The notes below the pieces were generated by a model. It had not been told where the DNA came from. It did no database searches and saw nothing but the letters and a program-made list of their open reading frames with translations. The position numbers and the translations under genes are program-made. Of a stretch of 64,000 nucleotides of DNA, positions 17,340-25,572 are shown piece after piece. This DNA comes from Paenibacillus montaniterrae (GTDB lineage: Bacteria; Bacillota; Bacilli; Paenibacillales; Paenibacillaceae): the NCBI RefSeq assembly GCF_018403185.1, contig NZ_BOSE01000001.1, positions 310,001 to 374,000 of the forward strand, read 5' to 3'. Each line of letters starts with the position of its first letter. The first letter of the stretch is position 1.

Positions 17340-18749
17340 TTAAAAGACCATAATGATAATAATAGCGACAATGGTCGTTACTGCTAAGCCAAGCAGCACG
17401 GGCTTAATGTTGCGGCGGGCCAGCTCGAAGGGGCTGACGCCGCAAATCGCAGCGGCAGGGATGAGCGCCCACGGTATAATCGTGCCGCCACCCACCCATA
17501 TGCCGGCAATTTGTCCCAAGGCGGTTAAGGTGGCTATGCCTGAGCCCAGCGCATTGCCAAACAGCAGCGCAATTGAGCCGACCAGCGATATGCCGGAAAA
17601 GCCCGAGCCGTCCAGCCCCGTAATGGCGCCAACTACGGCAAGGGTAATGCCTGACACCGTCTCATTAACGGGGACATAGTGTGCGAGCGCCAAGCCCAAG
17701 TCATTGACAATGCCCATTGATGCTTCGGGCAGCTTCTCGCCAAACATCGCAAAAAATCCACTATCTCCCAAATAGAAGAAGGCCGCTATCGGAATGACGG
17801 GTCCAAACACTTTAAAGCCGAATAGAAAGCCGTCAATTAAATAGGCCGTTGCTTTATCCAAGCCTTCTCCCCGGTGCGAGAGCATTGTAATGATAACCAT
17901 GAGCAAAATCGCCGTTCCGCCAACGAGCGCGGTTGCATCTCCGCCCTGCAAATCAAGCATAAACATGGCTGCAACATCAAGCGCAAAGCAGACGGGTACG
18001 ATTATAGCTAGCCAGCGCTTCGCTGTCTGGCTTAAATGATCCTTGGAATCATCAAGCTCTGAGCTCAGCCTGGAGGTCGATTCTACGATTCCGTCACGCC
18101 AAGTCCCTCTGCGCATATCCCGTTTCATCATCCAATAGGCGCTAATCGTCGTAACCAATCCCATTGTAATGACAAGCGGGATGCTGGCCTGCATTACCTC
18201 ATGGACTGGAATGCCTGCCGCATCAGCAGTCAGCTTGGGTGCGCCCTGAATAATATAATCGCTGGATAGCGCTATACCATGCCCGAACAAATTCATGGCG
18301 ACAGCAGCCCCGAGCGCTGGCAGACCAACTCGTGTTGCAACCGGAAGCAGGACGGCGCCAATAAGCGCGACAGCAGGAGAAGGCCAGAAAAACCAGGAAA
18401 CGACCATCATTATAATGCCGATTCCCCAGAAGGCTAGCGCAGGAGTTTTCATAAGCGGGGTAAATGGCTTGATCATGAGTTCATTAATGCCTGTTTTCAT
18501 TAAAATCCGGCTAAGTGCCACAATGATCGAAATAATGAGAATCGTGCCAAGCAGCTCCTTGATCGCATAAATGAAGCTGTTGAATACACCGCTGATCGAG
18601 CCCTGCATCGTAAGCGTTGCCAGCGCTCCAAGCGCGACGATAGCGGCAATACAGATCAAGGTAGTATCTTTGCGGAATATCATAAATGCAATAATAGCAA
18701 TCACGAAAAACAAATAAACAAAATGAATTGCGGTTAATTCGAAGACCAT
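17340..18749 (-). CDS. Multi-pass permease of the ion-transporter type, substrate unknown
   Basis: This 469-residue protein has about 11-12 hydrophobic segments and a charged cytoplasmic loop near residues 205-245. Paired re-entrant-like Gly/Ser/Pro-rich segments (FFWPSPAVALIGAVLLPVA in the first half and LDGSGFSGISLVGSIALLFG in the second) suggest the ion-transporter superfamily that includes CitMHS, DctM and GntP. I cannot name a substrate. The start is ATG at 18749 after AGAAGG. The longer frame to 18848 has no ribosome site. Nothing nearby is functionally linked. Confidence 0.6.
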   Translation of the reverse strand: MVFELTAIHFVYLFFVIAIIAFMIFRKDTTLICIAAIVALGALATLTMQGSISGVFNSFIYAIKELLGTILIISIIVALSRILMKTGINELMIKPFTPLMKTPALAFWGIGIIMMVVSWFFWPSPAVALIGAVLLPVATRVGLPALGAAVAMNLFGHGIALSSDYIIQGAPKLTADAAGIPVHEVMQASIPLVITMGLVTTISAYWMMKRDMRRGTWRDGIVESTSRLSSELDDSKDHLSQTAKRWLAIIVPVCFALDVAAMFMLDLQGGDATALVGGTAILLMVIITMLSHRGEGLDKATAYLIDGFLFGFKVFGPVIPIAAFFYLGDSGFFAMFGEKLPEASMGIVNDLGLALAHYVPVNETVSGITLAVVGAITGLDGSGFSGISLVGSIALLFGNALGSGIATLTALGQIAGIWVGGGTIIPWALIPAAAICGVSPFELARRNIKPVLLGLAVTTIVAIIIIMVF

Positions 18750-18910
18750 AGATTTCGACCTTCTTTCGCATAGTTTGCACCGGAAGCTAGGTGTATGCAT
18801 AGTGTATGCAGACGCTCGGCTATGCGTTAATACGATTGCAGCTTGCATTCATAAAGTAGACATGCTATGTTACATATGATGTCTGATATGGGATAACGGG
18901 AGGAAGGAAC

Positions 18911-19177
18911 ATGAACGTAACGATCATACATGCTCAAATGACATACACCAAGCAGGATGGCTATGTCGGCAGCGTGCACTTTGAAGTAGAAGGACATCAG
19001 CAGGCCTACGAAATGGCATTGCAAAGCAAAAAGGGCGCGGATTGGGGCTACGGCTTGTTTTTCCTGGCGGGCTCTGGCAACGAGGAGCAATTGCTTCAGG
19101 TTGAGGATGAAATCGAGGAGAATGACGAGCTTTTTGAGTCATTGATTGAGGCAGGAATGGCTGCACTGGACAAATAG
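18911..19177 (+). CDS. Small conserved hypothetical protein
   Basis: This 88-residue acidic soluble protein has a beta-rich N-terminal half (VTIIHAQMTYTKQDGYVGSV) and a helical Glu-rich C terminus. A strong GGGAGGAAGGA ribosome site lies right before the ATG, and the codon use matches its neighbours, so I take it as a real gene. I do not recognise a family. Confidence 0.6.
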   Translation: MNVTIIHAQMTYTKQDGYVGSVHFEVEGHQQAYEMALQSKKGADWGYGLFFLAGSGNEEQLLQVEDEIEENDELFESLIEAGMAALDK

Positions 19178-19270
19178 CCTGGGGGCAGCTCATATGTTAG
19201 CAAGGCTGGTGGCTGGTAAGAGGCAGGCTGCTTGCTTGCCGCTCGCAAGCTTATTTATATGCATAAAAAT

Positions 19271-19300
19271 AGCCGTATCAAAGCTGGCATTGATACGGCT
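19271..19300. terminator. Bidirectional terminator
   Basis: AGCCGTATCAA and TTGATACGGCT pair exactly around an eight-base loop. T-rich stretches stand on both sides, best for the minus-strand dedA gene. Confidence 0.75.
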
Positions 19301-19302
19301 GC

Positions 19303-19941
19303 TTATTTTCCGTCCTGTTCAAGAGCGGATGAATTTGAGCGCTTGCTGCGCAGCTTGCGCCAAACGATGAAGGCCAGAATGAGCACCGCAGCTACAAGAA
19401 TAATATAAAATATGGATTCATAGCGACTGATCGCTGCTATAATTTCCGGAATGTTGTCGCCTACATAATGTCCGATTAAATAGTAGATTGCCGACCAAGC
19501 CATCGCTGCAGGGAAGCCAATCATCGCAAAGCGGAAAAAACGCAAGCGATTTACGCCCATAATATAAGGGGTGGCATGGCGCAAAAATGGAAAGAATACG
19601 CTAATCGGGATTGCATAGATGCCATGCTTCTCGACAAGCCGCTGCGACTTATCGTAAATTGCCCCCAGCTTTTGCTTGTCTGTAAACCACTTTCCAAGCT
19701 TGCTGCTTGTAAATCTGCCTAAGCTGTAGTTAAAGGACATCGCCGAGCACATGCCCAAGGAGAGCATAATGTACGCGAATGATCCGTGCAGAATGTCGTT
19801 TTCAGCCAGTGCACCGCCAGTAAGTGCAACAGCTTCATTAGGAATCGGCAGACCAATCAGTCCAAGGCACAGCACTAAAAATAAAGCAAATGGACCGATA
19901 TATTCAATAATTTCCAAAAGCAAATCGTAGCCCACGTACAT
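19303..19941 (-). CDS. DedA family membrane protein
   Basis: This is a DedA/SNARE-associated protein of about 212 residues. The motif PIPNEAVALTGGAL lies near residue 30, a re-entrant FFPFLRHATPYIMG near residue 115, and FPAAMAWSAIYYLIGHYVG follows. DedA proteins are undecaprenyl-phosphate or phospholipid flippases in several bacteria. The start is either ATG at 19941, only one or two bases from AGGAG, or the GTG two codons on at 19935, which has a better 7-base spacing. The longer frame to 20127 lies over the divergent gene and is not supported. Confidence 0.85.
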   Translation of the reverse strand: MYVGYDLLLEIIEYIGPFALFLVLCLGLIGLPIPNEAVALTGGALAENDILHGSFAYIMLSLGMCSAMSFNYSLGRFTSSKLGKWFTDKQKLGAIYDKSQRLVEKHGIYAIPISVFFPFLRHATPYIMGVNRLRFFRFAMIGFPAAMAWSAIYYLIGHYVGDNIPEIIAAISRYESIFYIILVAAVLILAFIVWRKLRSKRSNSSALEQDGK

Positions 19942-20041
19942 TCTCCTAATTTTAAAATATGTATCCTGTTTTTGGCAGACTCTAGCTATTATACGAAAAA
20001 ACGATAGAAAAGGTTTCAATCGTGAAGAAAGGGTGTCGTCA

Positions 20042-21469
20042 TTGTTTAAAGATCCAAAAAGAAATGTTGTCATTGCCTTATATTTGGCGACGTTTCTCGC
20101 AGCCATAGAAGGAACGATCGTTTCCACGGCGATGCCGATTATTACATCAGAGCTGAAGGGCGCGCATTTATACAGCTGGGTAAATACGATTTATTTGCTC
20201 GCGATGGTCGTAGCCACACCGCTATTTGGCAAGCTGTCTGATATATATGGCAGAAAGCGGCTAATCATGCTGGGCACGATTATCTTTTTGCTAGGTTCGG
20301 CGCTGTCCGGCATAGCATGGAGCATGTATTCGCTCATTTTCTTCCGCGCCATTCAAGGCTTGGGCGCAGCCTCGCTGATGACCTTGCCGATGATTATTAT
20401 AACGGATTTATACGAGCTTGAGCAGCGCTCGAAAATTCAAGGCTGGCTGTCGAGCATTTGGGGAGTAGCGGGTATTCTCGGTCCGTTGGTCGGCGGGATG
20501 CTTGTAGACTATGTGTCCTGGCGCTCGGTTTTTTATTTGAATGTTCCGTTTGCCTTTGTCGCCTTGGCGCTATTGTACAAATTTTTGCCTGGTCAGGCGG
20601 AGCGCAAGCAAACGACGATCGATTACGCGGGCATATTTACGTTTTCCAGCGGTATTTTGCTGCTGCTGTTCGGGCTTAATCAATTTGCCGAAAGTGAAGC
20701 GAGCATGCCGATTCGAATTCTTTATTTAGTGGTGATGGTGGTGGGAGCGGGACTGCTCGTTCTGTTCCGCAATGTGGAGAATAGAAAGCAGGAAGCGTTT
20801 ATGCCGATGGAAATTTTCCGCAGCCGCCAGTTTCTATTTATTTTAATAAGCGGTCTTGTCGTCAGTATTATTAATGTAGCCATTATTTTTTATATTCCAT
20901 TGTGGATGCAGCATGTTAACCATGCCTCAGCGACGATGTCGGGCAGTATTATGATTCCGCTGTCGATTTTATGGCCGATCGGCTCTATTGTAGCGGGAAA
21001 TGTGACGGTTAAGCTGGGCATTAAGCGAATGATTGTGCTCGGCTGTATCTTTTTGTGCGCAGGCAGTATCGGAATGGCGAGCATTTCAATGAGCACCTCC
21101 TATGTGCTTGTGATGCTGTATATTGCTTGCTCCGGCTTTTCATTTGGAATATTGTTAACGGCATTAATGATCCTGTCGACTATGGTTGCCTCGCAAAAAA
21201 TTCGCGGTGCCAGCATGTCGGCAGTGCAGCTATTCCGTACATTGGGACAAGCGGTCGGGCTCGTTATTTTCGGCTTATTCCTTTACAGCGATACGGAAAA
21301 TACGCAGTATTCATTGCATCTGCATGAAAGCTTGCACACCATATTTATGATGATTGGGGTGCTTTCGATACTTTTAAGCATTTATATGGTGTGGATTGCC
21401 TGGACCGAGAAGGGCGAGTACAGCTCAGTCTTTGACGGCAAGGCAGCGATTGCGGCCAAGCAAAAATAA
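20042..21469 (+). CDS. MFS exporter, EmrB/QacA (14-TM) family
   Basis: This 475-residue protein has about 14 membrane helices. Motif A is GKLSDIYGRKRL after helix 2, the family motif near helix 1 is EGTIVSTAMPIIT (matching the D-x-TIVN-V-ALP pattern of DHA2 exporters with Glu instead of Asp), and motif C-like GVAGILGPLVGG is in helix 5. It is a probable drug or metabolite:H+ antiporter. The start is likely TTG at 20042, 8-9 bases after GAAAGGG. GTG at 20033 overlaps the ribosome site. Confidence 0.85.
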   Translation: MFKDPKRNVVIALYLATFLAAIEGTIVSTAMPIITSELKGAHLYSWVNTIYLLAMVVATPLFGKLSDIYGRKRLIMLGTIIFLLGSALSGIAWSMYSLIFFRAIQGLGAASLMTLPMIIITDLYELEQRSKIQGWLSSIWGVAGILGPLVGGMLVDYVSWRSVFYLNVPFAFVALALLYKFLPGQAERKQTTIDYAGIFTFSSGILLLLFGLNQFAESEASMPIRILYLVVMVVGAGLLVLFRNVENRKQEAFMPMEIFRSRQFLFILISGLVVSIINVAIIFYIPLWMQHVNHASATMSGSIMIPLSILWPIGSIVAGNVTVKLGIKRMIVLGCIFLCAGSIGMASISMSTSYVLVMLYIACSGFSFGILLTALMILSTMVASQKIRGASMSAVQLFRTLGQAVGLVIFGLFLYSDTENTQYSLHLHESLHTIFMMIGVLSILLSIYMVWIAWTEKGEYSSVFDGKAAIAAKQK

Positions 21470-21576
21470 TCGAGCATAGTCGGTTGAACGATCGACTTGC
21501 CGCAGGTATGATGTGAGATAGAGGCTGGAGTAAATTGCAAGAAGTGAATAAATGTTGATGGATAGGAGAATGTTCG

Positions 21577-22326
21577 GTGGAGTTCAGACCTTGTATTGAT
21601 TTGCATGATGGAAAAGTGAAGCAAATTGTTGGGGAAACGTTAAACACAGAGCTGGTTGAAAATTTTGTCTCGCAGCATGATTCAACCTATTATGCCGAGC
21701 TGTTCAAGCGTGACGGGCTGCGCGGCGGTCATGTCATCATGCTGGGACCGAACAACGAGGAGGCAGCCAAGCGAGCGCTAAGCGCTTATCCAGGCGGTCT
21801 GCAGGTTGGCGGAGGCATTCATGCGCAAAACGCCCAGCAGTATCTTGATGAAGGCGCCTCGCATGTGATCGTCACCTCCTATATATTTAAGGATGGCAAA
21901 TTGAACTGGGACAATTTGCATGCGATCGTCGAGCAGGTTGGCAAGCAGCGGCTGGTCATTGATTTAAGCTGCAAATCGCGTGACGGCCGCTGGTACGTCG
22001 TAACGAACCAATGGAAGCAGTTCAGCGATTTTGAAGTGAATGCTGCGAACATTGCGGAGCTGGAGCAGTATTGCGATGAGCTGCTGGTGCACGCAGTTGA
22101 TGTAGAAGGGAAGCAGTCCGGCATTCAGCAGGATTTGGTACGGGATTTGGCGGAGTGGACGTCGATCCCGACAACCTATGCAGGCGGCGCTCGCTCCCTG
22201 GACGACATAGAACTGTTCCGCCAGCTAAGCGGCGGCAAGCTCGGCCTGACAATCGGCAGTGCGCTTTCAATATTTGGCGGCGCGCTTGACTATGAAATGG
22301 TGCTGGAAGCATTTCGCAAGGCGTAA
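21577..22326 (+). CDS. hisA: Phosphoribosylformimino-AICAR ribotide isomerase, eukaryotic (HIS6) type
   Basis: HisA performs the Amadori rearrangement of ProFAR in histidine synthesis on a TIM barrel. This 249-residue copy carries the pattern of yeast HIS6 and plant HISA, not the usual bacterial HisA: CIDLHDGKVKQIVG, FVSQHDSTYYA, MLGPNNEEAA, LQVGGGI, HVIVTSYIF, DLSCKSRDGRWYVVTNQW, AVDVEGKQSGI, YAGGARSLDDI and GSALSIFGG follow each other as in the fungal and plant enzymes. The start is GTG at 21577, 8 bases after AGGAG. No other his gene is near, so it stands apart from the histidine operon. Confidence 0.88.
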   Translation: MEFRPCIDLHDGKVKQIVGETLNTELVENFVSQHDSTYYAELFKRDGLRGGHVIMLGPNNEEAAKRALSAYPGGLQVGGGIHAQNAQQYLDEGASHVIVTSYIFKDGKLNWDNLHAIVEQVGKQRLVIDLSCKSRDGRWYVVTNQWKQFSDFEVNAANIAELEQYCDELLVHAVDVEGKQSGIQQDLVRDLAEWTSIPTTYAGGARSLDDIELFRQLSGGKLGLTIGSALSIFGGALDYEMVLEAFRKA

Positions 22327-22345
22327 GCTAGTTCCAATAGATAAG

Positions 22346-22388
22346 GCTGCAGGCAGGAAAGGGCGACTTTTCTTGCTTGCGGCTTTTT
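22346..22388 (+). terminator. Intrinsic terminator after hisA
   Basis: A 15-bp stem with three G-T pairs (left arm begins GCTGCAGGCAGG, right arm ends GCTTGCGGC) is followed by five T. Confidence 0.75.
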
Positions 22389-22410
22389 ATATTTAAAAAG
22401 CTTGACGATA

Positions 22411-22456
22411 TTAATCGTAACAATTACAATTATTAAAAAGTAATAATTACGATTAA
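22411..22456 (+). promoter_or_regulatory. Two Zur boxes upstream of zagA
   Basis: Box 1 at 22411-22432 contains ATCGTAACAATTACAAT and box 2 at 22437-22456 contains AGTAATAATTACGATT. Both fit the Bacillus Zur pattern TCGTAATNATTACGA with one or two changes each. They end 10 bases before the start codon. The B. subtilis yciC promoter is also known for two Zur boxes. Confidence 0.85.
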
Positions 22457-22466
22457 GGAGAGAGCT

Positions 22467-23657
22467 ATGAACAAACGCATTCCCGTTACGGTATTGAGTG
22501 GATATTTAGGAGCAGGCAAAACGACGATTTTAAACCATGTGCTGCATAATCGCGAAGGGTTAAAGGTTGCTGTTATTGTTAATGATTTGAGTGAGGTTAA
22601 TATTGACGGTGGAATTATTAAGCAGGGAGGCGGATTGTCGCGCACTGAAGAGAAGCTGGTCGAAATGTCTAATGGCTGCATATGCTGCACGCTGCGTGAG
22701 GATTTGCTGCAGGAGGTGCAGCGGCTGGCGAGTGATTATGAGCTCGATTACATATTGATCGAGTCAACTGGCATAGGCGAGCCTATTCCTGTGGCGCAAA
22801 CCTTTACTTATGTGGATGAGGATTTAGGCATTGATCTGTCTCAGCTTTGCCGTCTTGATACGATGGTTACTGTAGTTGATGCTTATTCTTTCTGGCATAA
22901 TTTCTCCTCGGGCGAATCGCTGCTGGATCGCAAGCAGGCGATCGATGAACAGGACGAGCGTGAGGTTGTGGATCTGCTTATTGATCAAATTGAATTTTGT
23001 GATGTACTCATATTGAATAAATGCGACCTGGTTTCAGAGGAAGAGCTGAATAAGCTTGAAGGCATTATCGCCAAGCTGCAGCCAAGAGCGAAAATCATTA
23101 GGTCTTCGCACGGCAAGGTGGCTCCGCAGGAGATATTGAATACCGGGCGCTTTAATTTTGAGGAGGCAAGCCAATCGGCGGGCTGGCTGTACGAATTGAA
23201 CAATGAGCATACGCCAGAAACTGAGGAGTATGGCATCTCTTCCTTTGTCTTTGAGCGCAAGCGGCCATTCCATCCAGAGCGCTTAATGAACTGGATGGGC
23301 GAATGGCATGAGCAAATCGTACGAGCCAAAGGCATTGTCTGGCTCGCTTCCCGTAATGATATGGCGCAGAGCTTAAGCCAGGCGGGGCCGTCAATTTCAT
23401 TTGGTCCAGCAGGGCAATGGGTCGCAGCATTGCCGCAAGCTATCCAGAAAAGGATACTCGACGATGAGCCAGAGCTGGCGCAAGGCTGGCATCCGCAATT
23501 TGGAGACAGGCTGAACAAGCTCGTTCTGATTGGCATTGAAATGGATAAGCAGGCGATTACAGCCGAGTTAGATGAATGCTTGTTGACTGATGAAGAGATG
23601 TCGCTGGACTGGAGTCAGTTTAATGATACATTTCCGAATCCGACACAGCTGGCATAG
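22467..23657 (+). CDS. zagA: COG0523 zinc metallochaperone GTPase (YciC/ZagA type)
   Basis: This 396-residue G3E GTPase has the length of B. subtilis YciC (ZagA). Walker A is GYLGAGKTT at residue 11, the metal-binding CxCC motif is NGCICCTLRED near residue 71, ESTGIGEP is the Walker B/switch region, and NKCD is the base-specificity motif. The C-terminal CobW_C domain follows from about residue 250. Such proteins deliver zinc to client enzymes under zinc starvation, and the two Zur boxes directly upstream support zinc control. The ZIP transporter gene lies downstream. Confidence 0.92.
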   Translation: MNKRIPVTVLSGYLGAGKTTILNHVLHNREGLKVAVIVNDLSEVNIDGGIIKQGGGLSRTEEKLVEMSNGCICCTLREDLLQEVQRLASDYELDYILIESTGIGEPIPVAQTFTYVDEDLGIDLSQLCRLDTMVTVVDAYSFWHNFSSGESLLDRKQAIDEQDEREVVDLLIDQIEFCDVLILNKCDLVSEEELNKLEGIIAKLQPRAKIIRSSHGKVAPQEILNTGRFNFEEASQSAGWLYELNNEHTPETEEYGISSFVFERKRPFHPERLMNWMGEWHEQIVRAKGIVWLASRNDMAQSLSQAGPSISFGPAGQWVAALPQAIQKRILDDEPELAQGWHPQFGDRLNKLVLIGIEMDKQAITAELDECLLTDEEMSLDWSQFNDTFPNPTQLA

Positions 23658-23675
23658 ACTGGACTAGGAAACCTA

Positions 23676-23802
23676 GCAGCGATCACATTAACCGAATACC
23701 ATAAAAATAATTATGTAAACTATATTCAAAAAAACTCAAGCTCTTGTAGAAGGGTGATCGCTGCCAGTCAGCATTCATTTCCTTTGCAGCGCTTGAGTTT
23801 TT
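23676..23802. repeat. Overlapping inverted repeats after zagA
   Basis: GCAGCGATCAC at 23676-23686 is inverted at 23754-23764. AAAACTCAAGC at 23731-23741 is inverted as GCTTGAGTTTT at 23791-23801, with T following. The second pair may end the zagA transcript. The two pairs interlock, so only one can form at a time. A dif-like site lies in the loop of the first. Confidence 0.5.
23694..23721 (+). other. dif-like Xer site, copy 1
   Basis: The right 11 bases TTATGTAAACT are identical to the XerD arm of the B. subtilis dif site as I recall it. A six-base centre AAATAA and the inner left-arm bases CATAA precede it. The outer left arm does not match a XerC arm well. Twenty bases (23701-23720) recur exactly at 26711-26730. 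Confidence 0.4.
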
Positions 23803-24008
23803 ATTTGGTAACACGAAATAGGCAATCTTCATACGATATTTATGTTCGGCAATTGTGCATGTAAGCTAAAATTAAGTCTTGGTCATTGGTAGGAACCATA
23901 GTAAAATGAATAAGGGTGTGCGAAACTGGAAAAGCTTGCAAAACCGATATATTCGTCTGCCACACAGCACATATTGGCTATGGCATTGGGCATAGTTATG
24001 AAAGCAGG

Positions 24009-24043
24009 TACTTGCGCAGCTTAATCTCTGCTATATGCAAGTA
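24009..24043 (+). other. Leader hairpin upstream of the ZIP gene
   Basis: TACTTGC pairs with GCAAGTA and an inner GCAG with CTGC, 40 bases before the ZIP start. It matches no riboswitch class I know. The rest of the 425-base gap (23658-24082) holds the inverted repeats and dif-like site listed separately and no supported gene. Confidence 0.25.
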
Positions 24044-24082
24044 TAGAAACATCAGGGAAAACCAGAACGAAGGAGCTAACAT

Positions 24083-24814
24083 ATGGTAAGTGCAATGATC
24101 GGAAGTTTTATATCTGCTATGGCAACGGTTCTCGGAGCTTTGCCGCTGCTGTTTGTTAAGAAGCTTTCTGAGAAATGGAAGGACGTGCTCGTCGCATTTA
24201 CGGCGGGGATTATGGTTAGTGCGACTACCTTTGGCTTGATTCCGCAGGCATTGGAGGAGTCGAAGCTTTGGATTTTAACGGTTGGCTTGCTTATCGGCAT
24301 TCTTGTATTGGATTTGATTGAGAAAAATGTGCCGCATATTGATGTTGAGCGCTATAAAGGAATCAAACAGTTCGATACAAAGTCGCTACTTGTCATTATT
24401 GCCTTGTTTATTCATAACATTCCTGAAGGTCTTAGCACCGGCTTCAGCTATGCCAGTGCCAATGAAGGTCTGGGCCCGATGATCGCGATTGCGATCGGGG
24501 CGCAAAATATTCCTGAAGGCTTAATACTGGCTGTTTTTCTTATCCAGTCCCAGGTAAGCAAGCTGCGTTCGCTGTTGATTGTTGCTGTAACTGGTTTGGT
24601 TGAGGTTGTGTCGGCGGTTATCGGCTTTTTTGCAGCTTCTTATATTTCGATGCTGATTGGCTTTGGCTTGGCCTTTGCCGCCGGCGCTATGCTGTTTATC
24701 GTATATAAGGAATTGATTCCTGAGACGCATGGGCACGGCTTTGAGCGTCCAGCCACCTATTCCTTTATTATTGGACTGCTTGTGATGATCTACATTAGCT
24801 ATTTCTTCGGCTAG
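24083..24814 (+). CDS. ZIP family divalent metal transporter
   Basis: This 243-residue membrane protein has about eight helices. The two metal-site helices of the ZIP family are clear: LFIHNIPEGLSTG (helix 4) and AIGAQNIPEGLILAVF (helix 5). A cytoplasmic loop follows helix 3 and contains HIDVERYKG. It probably imports Zn2+ or another divalent metal, which suits its place after the zinc chaperone. No Zur box was found directly in front of it. The AAGGAG ribosome site is 7-8 bases before the ATG. The last 20 bases overlap the convergent gene. Confidence 0.87.
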   Translation: MVSAMIGSFISAMATVLGALPLLFVKKLSEKWKDVLVAFTAGIMVSATTFGLIPQALEESKLWILTVGLLIGILVLDLIEKNVPHIDVERYKGIKQFDTKSLLVIIALFIHNIPEGLSTGFSYASANEGLGPMIAIAIGAQNIPEGLILAVFLIQSQVSKLRSLLIVAVTGLVEVVSAVIGFFAASYISMLIGFGLAFAAGAMLFIVYKELIPETHGHGFERPATYSFIIGLLVMIYISYFFG

Positions 24815-25364
24815 AGCTGAGCTGCGTTACAATAATATGAGGATGATTGTACTGGATCGTTTGAACTAGCTTTTTTAGACGATTAAGATCATCAAATATG
24901 AAGGTATTGCTAGAGAATGAAAATGAAATTTCTTTTTGCGGCAAACAAAAGATAAGGTAGTATATGGTGTGTACCCCGACCTTTTTCTCATAAAACCTGA
25001 TGCTGTTAATGTGGCTGCAGTTTATTTTACTTATCTTAAATTTTTTGTATAAGAGAAAGCCATTCCCATAGCACAGGCAGTTTTTAAATAGAGTTTGATT
25101 CATTTCGTTAATCGTCTGTTCATTAAAAATTAAAGGTTCCTTTGCGTGAGGATAAAGTAACAACATTAATAAAATAATCGGGATCGACAGAATGCCTGTG
25201 AGATAGAGCAACGCTTGATAATACAGAGCTGCGTTGCTATTGTCCAGCATATAAGCAAACAATATAATAATACTTATGCTTAGGGCCAATAGAAAGCCGA
25301 TGCCATATCGGCTCATTGTTTTTTTCTTTTCTAGCATTTTTAAAGCTGGGGCTTCATTTTTCAT
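24795..25364 (-). CDS. Two-helix membrane protein of unknown function
   Basis: The 189-residue protein has two hydrophobic helices (about residues 22-39 and 47-68), then a soluble C-terminal region with alternating strands (LLYKKFKISKINCSHINSI, IYYLIFCLPQKEISFSF) that looks like a bacterial PH-type domain. An AGAGG ribosome site precedes the ATG. I do not recognise a named family. Its 3' end overlaps the ZIP gene on the opposite strand. Confidence 0.6.
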   Translation of the reverse strand: MKNEAPALKMLEKKKTMSRYGIGFLLALSISIIILFAYMLDNSNAALYYQALLYLTGILSIPIILLMLLLYPHAKEPLIFNEQTINEMNQTLFKNCLCYGNGFLLYKKFKISKINCSHINSIRFYEKKVGVHTIYYLIFCLPQKEISFSFSSNTFIFDDLNRLKKLVQTIQYNHPHIIVTQLSSSRRNS

Positions 25365-25483
25365 ACAGCATACCTCTTATAAATTGTTTTCAGCTTGATT
25401 TGTATACGCATTTTACGGAAATAAGTTTCCAGCTTTTCGCTAAAATGTTGGCGGTAATCCAATCAATGAGGATGATATAGATC

Positions 25484-25517
25484 AGCTGGTTGAGCGAGTC
25501 TCAACCAGCTGTTTTTT
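25484..25517 (+). terminator. Intrinsic terminator without an obvious gene in front
   Basis: AGCTGGTTGAG and CTCAACCAGCT pair exactly around CGAGT, followed by six T. The only plus-strand frame just upstream is an 11-codon one (ATG at 25446). It may end a short leader or small RNA upstream of the dehydrogenase gene. Confidence 0.6.
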
Positions 25518-25572
25518 ATATGCGCTTGAAGCGTGGTAAAATAATGGTTAGAAATGGTGGAGGTGAAGGAGT

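Noticed and set aside
22985..23536. 183-codon minus-strand frame inside zagA
   Set aside because: Shadow of the GTPase gene. Cys/Ser-rich product with no domain.
23701..23724. Reading TTATGTAAACTATATT as an ordinary promoter
   Set aside because: No gene starts suitably downstream (the next start is 360 bases away), and the exact 20-base copy at 26711 also lacks a gene downstream on that strand, so a site-type repeat is more likely.
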